From: an uncultured Erythrobacteraceae bacterium
Lineage (GTDB): Bacteria; Pseudomonadota; Alphaproteobacteria; Sphingomonadales; Sphingomonadaceae
Direction: 5' to 3'
Assembly (NCBI GenBank): GCA_946482075.1
Contig: CAMLQG010000112.1
Coordinates: forward strand, 1-8,844
DNA length: 8,844 nt
Both the position numbers and the translations under genes were made by a program. Shown in pieces: positions 6,126 to 8,844 of this stretch (position 1 is the stretch's first letter; every line of letters starts with the position of its first letter). The notes below the pieces were generated by a model that had not been told where the DNA came from, did no database searches, and saw nothing but the letters and a program-made list of their open reading frames with translations.

Positions 6126-6580
6126 CGCTTGCGCATCCGCACGATCGCCGTGTCCAGTGCCTGCAGGAACGCGGACCGATCCGCCTTGCTGAACGGCGCC
6201 GGCCCGCCCAGCTGCTCGCCGCCCGCGCGCAGGTCGGCCATGATCGCCCGTGTCGCGATCGCGCTGCCGATGGAATTGGCGGTGAACGGCTTGCCCGTGG
6301 GCGCCAGCACCGTGGCCCCGGCCTTTAGGCAGCGGTCCGCCAACAGGATGTCCCCCGTGATCACGATGCAATCCGCGTCCGCCGCTTCGGCGATCCAGTC
6401 ATCCGCGGCGTCGAACCCATCGCCGACCACTGCCCGGCTGACGAGCGGGTGATCGGGAATCCGCAGGAAACTGTTGGCGACGACCTTGACCGGCAGGCCA
6501 TAGCGCCACGCCACCTTGTAGATCTCGTCCTTCACCGGGCAGGCATCGGCATCGACCAGGATGCGGATATCCCCCGCCAT
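6122..6580 (-). CDS. YaiI/YqxD (DUF188) family protein
   Basis: This 152-residue protein matches the YaiI/YqxD family along its full length. It shows [11 protein letters not shown] (7-17) at the N-terminus, V-V-A-N-S (33-37), [10 protein letters not shown] (72-81), a central N-S-I-G-S, and near the end [19 protein letters not shown] (125-143). The fold is related to PIN nuclease-like domains; D10, D12 and D77 are candidate acidic-site residues, which is inference. The family's function is not established. Its ATG overlaps the helicase stop by one base (TGATG), so it is probably translated from the helicase message, and a nuclease-like protein beside an RNA helicase hints at RNA work. Its TAG shares four bases with the converging thiL stop. 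Confidence 0.92.
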   Translation of the reverse strand: MAGDIRILVDADACPVKDEIYKVAWRYGLPVKVVANSFLRIPDHPLVSRAVVGDGFDAADDWIAEAADADCIVITGDILLADRCLKAGATVLAPTGKPFTANSIGSAIATRAIMADLRAGGEQLGGPAPFSKADRSAFLQALDTAIVRMRKR

Positions 6581-8349
6581 CAGTCGCGCGGCTTCTTCTT
6601 GTGGTACGGCTTGTCACCATGCTTCGGCGGTCCCTTGCGGTGCGGGCGCGGCTTGTGGCCGCCCGGCCCGCCGGGGCGATGGCCGCCCCCGGCGTTGGGT
6701 CCGGCATTGTCCCGCCGGTTCCGCCGCGCATCCTCGCGCGGGCCGCTGGCGGATGGCGCGATCAGGATACCGTCCTGCTCGTTCTCGGAGCTCGCGGTGC
6801 GGGCGAGCGCCCCATTGAACTTGTCGGCGATCTGGCGCGGGACCTGGAAGTAGGTCTCGTTCGCGCCGATCCGGATCGCGCCGATCTCGTTGCGAGTGAT
6901 ATGCCCGCGCCGGCACAGCAGCGGCAGTATCCAGCGCGGATCGGCATTCTGCCGGCGGCCCACTTCCATACGGAACCAGACCGTGTCCTCGAACCCGCCG
7001 CGATGCCGCTCCTTGCGGGCAGCGTCGCGCGCTTCGGGCGTGTCGGCGATCAGCTCTTCCGGCTGTGGCATCGACGCGCGACGGGCGTGGACCAGCGCCG
7101 CCGCGATATCCTCGGGCGAGCGTTCCGCCATCAGCTTCCGGGCCAGTTCGCGATCCTCGTCATCGAACTCGATCGGCTGGAGCAGTTCGGACAGCAGCCG
7201 CTGGCGGTCCTGCGCGCGGATCATCTCGGGCGTCGGCGCGCCGATCCAGTCCGCGTCGATCCGCGCCCCGCGCAGCATCGCTTCCACTCGGCGGCGGCGC
7301 GGATAGGGCACGATGAGCACGGCCGTGCCCTTCTTGCCCGCGCGCCCGGTGCGGCCCGACCGATGCTGGAGGGTCTCCGCATCGCGCGGGATCTCGACAT
7401 GGATGACGAGGCTGAGGCTCGGCAGGTCGATCCCGCGCGCGGCGACATCCGTCGCCACGCATACGCGCGCACGGCGGTCGCGCAGGGCCTGCATCGCGTG
7501 ATTGCGTTCCGACTGCGAATGTTCGCCAGACAGCGCGACCACGGCAAAGCCGCGTTCCTGCAGCGTGGCGTGGAGATGCCGGACATTGTCGCGCGTGGCG
7601 CAGAACAGCAGCGCGGTCTGCGCTTCGTGGAAGCGCAGCAGATTGACCACCGCATTCTCGATCTCCGGCGGAGAGACCGTGACGGCCTGGTAGGCGATAT
7701 CGCCATGGCCGCGCTCGTCGTCGATGGTCGAGATGTGCAGCGCATCGCGCTGGTAGCGCCTGGCGAGAGCGACGATGGGGCGCGGCATGGTGGCCGAGAA
7801 CAGCAGTGTGCGCCGGCCCTCGGGCGTGGCATCGAGGATCTCCTCCAGATCCTCGCGGAAGCCCATGTCGAGCATCTCGTCCGCTTCGTCGAGCACGATG
7901 GCGCGCAGGTCGGACAGGTCGAGCGCGCCGCGTTCGAGGTGGTCGCGCAGGCGGCCCGGCGTGCCCACCACGATATGCGCGCCGCGAGCGAGATTGCGGC
8001 GTTCTCGCGAGGCATCCATCCCGCCGACGCAGGTCGCGATCCGCGCCCCTGCCTTGCCGTAGAGCCAGCCGAGCTCGCGGCTGACCTGCAGCGCGAGTTC
8101 GCGCGTGGGCGCGATCACCAGGGCGAGCGGCGTATCGCTCGGCTCCAGGAAACCGGACTCGCCGAGCAGGTCGCCGGCCATCGCGAGGCCGAACGCCACG
8201 GTCTTGCCCGATCCGGTCTGGGCCGAGACGATGAGGTCCCGCCCCTGCGCCCTGGCCTCCAGCACTTCGGCCTGCACCGGCGTGGGATTGGCATAGCCAT
8301 GTTGGGCGAGAGCTTCGGCGAGAAGCGGCGGAAGATCGGAAAAGCTCAT
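6580..8349 (-). CDS. DEAD-box ATP-dependent RNA helicase with DbpA-type RNA-binding domain
   Basis: From the ATG at 8349 (M-S-F-S-D-L-P-P) it has 589 residues; an in-frame GTG at 8358 would add three. Numbering here is from that GTG. The helicase core has the Q motif (G-Y-A-N-P-T-P-V-Q, to residue 29), motif I A-Q-T-G-S-G-K-T (46-53), P-T-R-E-L (84-88), T-P-G-R (133-136), D-E-A-D (157-160), S-A-T (188-190), [10 protein letters not shown] (302-311) and H-R-S-G-R-T-G-R (332-339). A DbpA-type RNA-binding domain follows (about 457-513), then a low-complexity tail rich in Gly, Pro, His, Arg and Lys (about 540-592). This layout resembles DeaD/CsdA and DbpA, which remodel rRNA and mRNA, often in the cold; which one it equals is not settled. 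No strong ribosome binding site is visible before either start. Element B lies upstream. Confidence 0.95.
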   Translation of the reverse strand: MSFSDLPPLLAEALAQHGYANPTPVQAEVLEARAQGRDLIVSAQTGSGKTVAFGLAMAGDLLGESGFLEPSDTPLALVIAPTRELALQVSRELGWLYGKAGARIATCVGGMDASRERRNLARGAHIVVGTPGRLRDHLERGALDLSDLRAIVLDEADEMLDMGFREDLEEILDATPEGRRTLLFSATMPRPIVALARRYQRDALHISTIDDERGHGDIAYQAVTVSPPEIENAVVNLLRFHEAQTALLFCATRDNVRHLHATLQERGFAVVALSGEHSQSERNHAMQALRDRRARVCVATDVAARGIDLPSLSLVIHVEIPRDAETLQHRSGRTGRAGKKGTAVLIVPYPRRRRVEAMLRGARIDADWIGAPTPEMIRAQDRQRLLSELLQPIEFDDEDRELARKLMAERSPEDIAAALVHARRASMPQPEELIADTPEARDAARKERHRGGFEDTVWFRMEVGRRQNADPRWILPLLCRRGHITRNEIGAIRIGANETYFQVPRQIADKFNGALARTASSENEQDGILIAPSASGPREDARRNRRDNAGPNAGGGHRPGGPGGHKPRPHRKGPPKHGDKPYHKKKPRD

Positions 8350-8507
8350 GGAACTCACAAAATGTTGTCGCCCGGCGTAAATGGCGTCCGCATTGCGCGG
8401 ATAGGCGACCGATGGGCGGGGCTGGCTATGGAGCGAGCGACGCCCCTACCCGTTCCCGCGGTCCGCGTCTTCCAATTTCTTCGCTGCTGCACAATTCGGG
8501 CGGTTTG

Positions 8508-8758
8508 GTTGACGCAGAACAGGGTGAAAGCGCCGCTTGGTCTTCCTTCGGTGGGTGGGCGTTCCCCCAGGGAATCCGGCCCTTTGCGCCGGAAATTCGC
8601 GACGAATAATGTGTGACCTTTCACCGGGGTGCGTGTCACCCCCGGCCGGATCGGCGCCAAGGCCGACCGGCAAGCGCGATGGTTTCGAGGGCGGGAATTG
8701 AGCTGCATCCAGCAGGATAAGCCAGATTTTCGCGATGTAGGAAAATGATTTTTATCTT
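8508..8758 (-). repeat. Upstream element B (conserved noncoding, precedes the helicase; inverted homologue of element A)
   Basis: Read on the minus strand, this repeats the blocks of element A in the same order: the 35-nt core at 8713-8747, then 8667-8709, 8627-8640, 8589-8599 and finally 8508-8534. Copy B carries extra bases between the second and third blocks and before the last block. It faces the helicase gene just as A faces hisG, ending 158 bp before the ATG at 8349. The stretch 8350-8507 between it and the gene shows no match to A and no clear promoter. Short open frames run across the element but the A-like pieces fall in two different frames, so a conserved peptide is unlikely. No gene is seen between 8350 and 8844. 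Confidence 0.8.
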
Positions 8759-8781
8759 TCTCCCTTCCCTTCAGGGGAGAA
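8758..8781. repeat. Hairpin beside element B
   Basis: TTCTCCC (8758-8764) pairs with GGGAGAA (8775-8781) as a 7-bp stem with a ten-base loop. It sits at the same place relative to element B as the stronger hairpin 2516-2543 sits relative to element A, and shares its TCTCCCC and CTGAAGGG composition on the minus strand. No T run follows on either strand. It may be part of the shared unit or an end signal for a gene outside the window. Confidence 0.5.
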
Positions 8782-8822
8782 GCCAGGGGGCTCCTCCTCT
8801 CGGCGCAGCGCTTGCGGCGACG

Positions 8823-8844
8823 CCCCTCCCCCTAACCCCTCCCC
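8823..8844 (-). other. Four-run G tract (quadruplex-capable) on the minus strand at the window edge
   Basis: The plus strand shows C runs of 4, 5, 4 and 4 with spacers T, TAA and T, so the minus strand has four G runs with loops of 1, 3 and 1 bases. This fits the standard G-quadruplex pattern. It may be cut by the window edge. From memory, C-rich tracts of this kind are frequent in sphingomonad intergenic DNA. Positions 8782-8822, between this and the hairpin, show no gene. Confidence 0.45.

Noticed and set aside
6601..8616. 671-codon plus-strand open frame opposite the helicase
   Set aside because: It is the antisense of a gene with every DEAD-box motif; long shadow frames are expected in high-GC DNA.
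1..8844. CRISPR array, tRNA, rRNA, transposase or toxin-antitoxin genes
   Set aside because: No regularly spaced direct repeats, cloverleaf-like sequence, transposase motif or such gene pair was seen on either strand.

Overview
The window reads as high-GC chromosomal DNA from an alphaproteobacterium, most likely a sphingomonad (Sphingomonadales). The reasons are the codon bias, the tight ATGA/TGATG gene junctions, the hisG-hisD-nusB-thiL gene order, the J-domain gene divergent from bolA, and a nested palindromic repeat of the CGTCATTGCGA type. This placement is inference from gene content and remembered gene orders; no database was searched.

Layout. Positions 1-612 hold the end of a VOC/glyoxalase-fold gene coupled to an SRPBCC (START-like fold) gene. 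A 96-bp nested inverted repeat (618-713) separates this pair from a convergent J-domain gene (718-1296, minus). A 58-bp divergent gap leads to bolA (1355-1627), coupled to a pirin-family gene (1624-2508). A gene-free stretch (2509-2861) follows, holding a strong hairpin and upstream element A. Next comes a four-gene operon on the plus strand: hisG, hisD, nusB, thiL (2862-6125), in which every junction is an overlap. It meets a minus-strand pair head-on: a DEAD-box RNA helicase (6580-8349) followed by a YaiI/YqxD-family gene (6122-6580). The two converging operons end inside the same CTAG tetranucleotide. The right edge (8350-8844) has no gene but holds upstream element B, a second hairpin, and a four-run C tract at the boundary.

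How the genes fit together. HisG and HisD catalyse the first and last steps of histidine synthesis, NusB acts in rRNA antitermination, and ThiL makes thiamine diphosphate. The helicase is expected to act in RNA or ribosome metabolism. These are ordinary housekeeping genes.

The most unusual structure is noncoding. The gene-free region upstream of hisG and the one upstream of the helicase are clearly homologous. They lie in inverted orientation and each faces its own downstream operon. They share a 35-nt block with 34 identities and several further blocks in the same order. Indels shift the reading frames between the copies, so the conservation looks like DNA or RNA rather than protein. This could be a shared regulatory leader or a dispersed repeat family. 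A second point of note is thiL, whose best start is a CTG codon overlapping the nusB stop.
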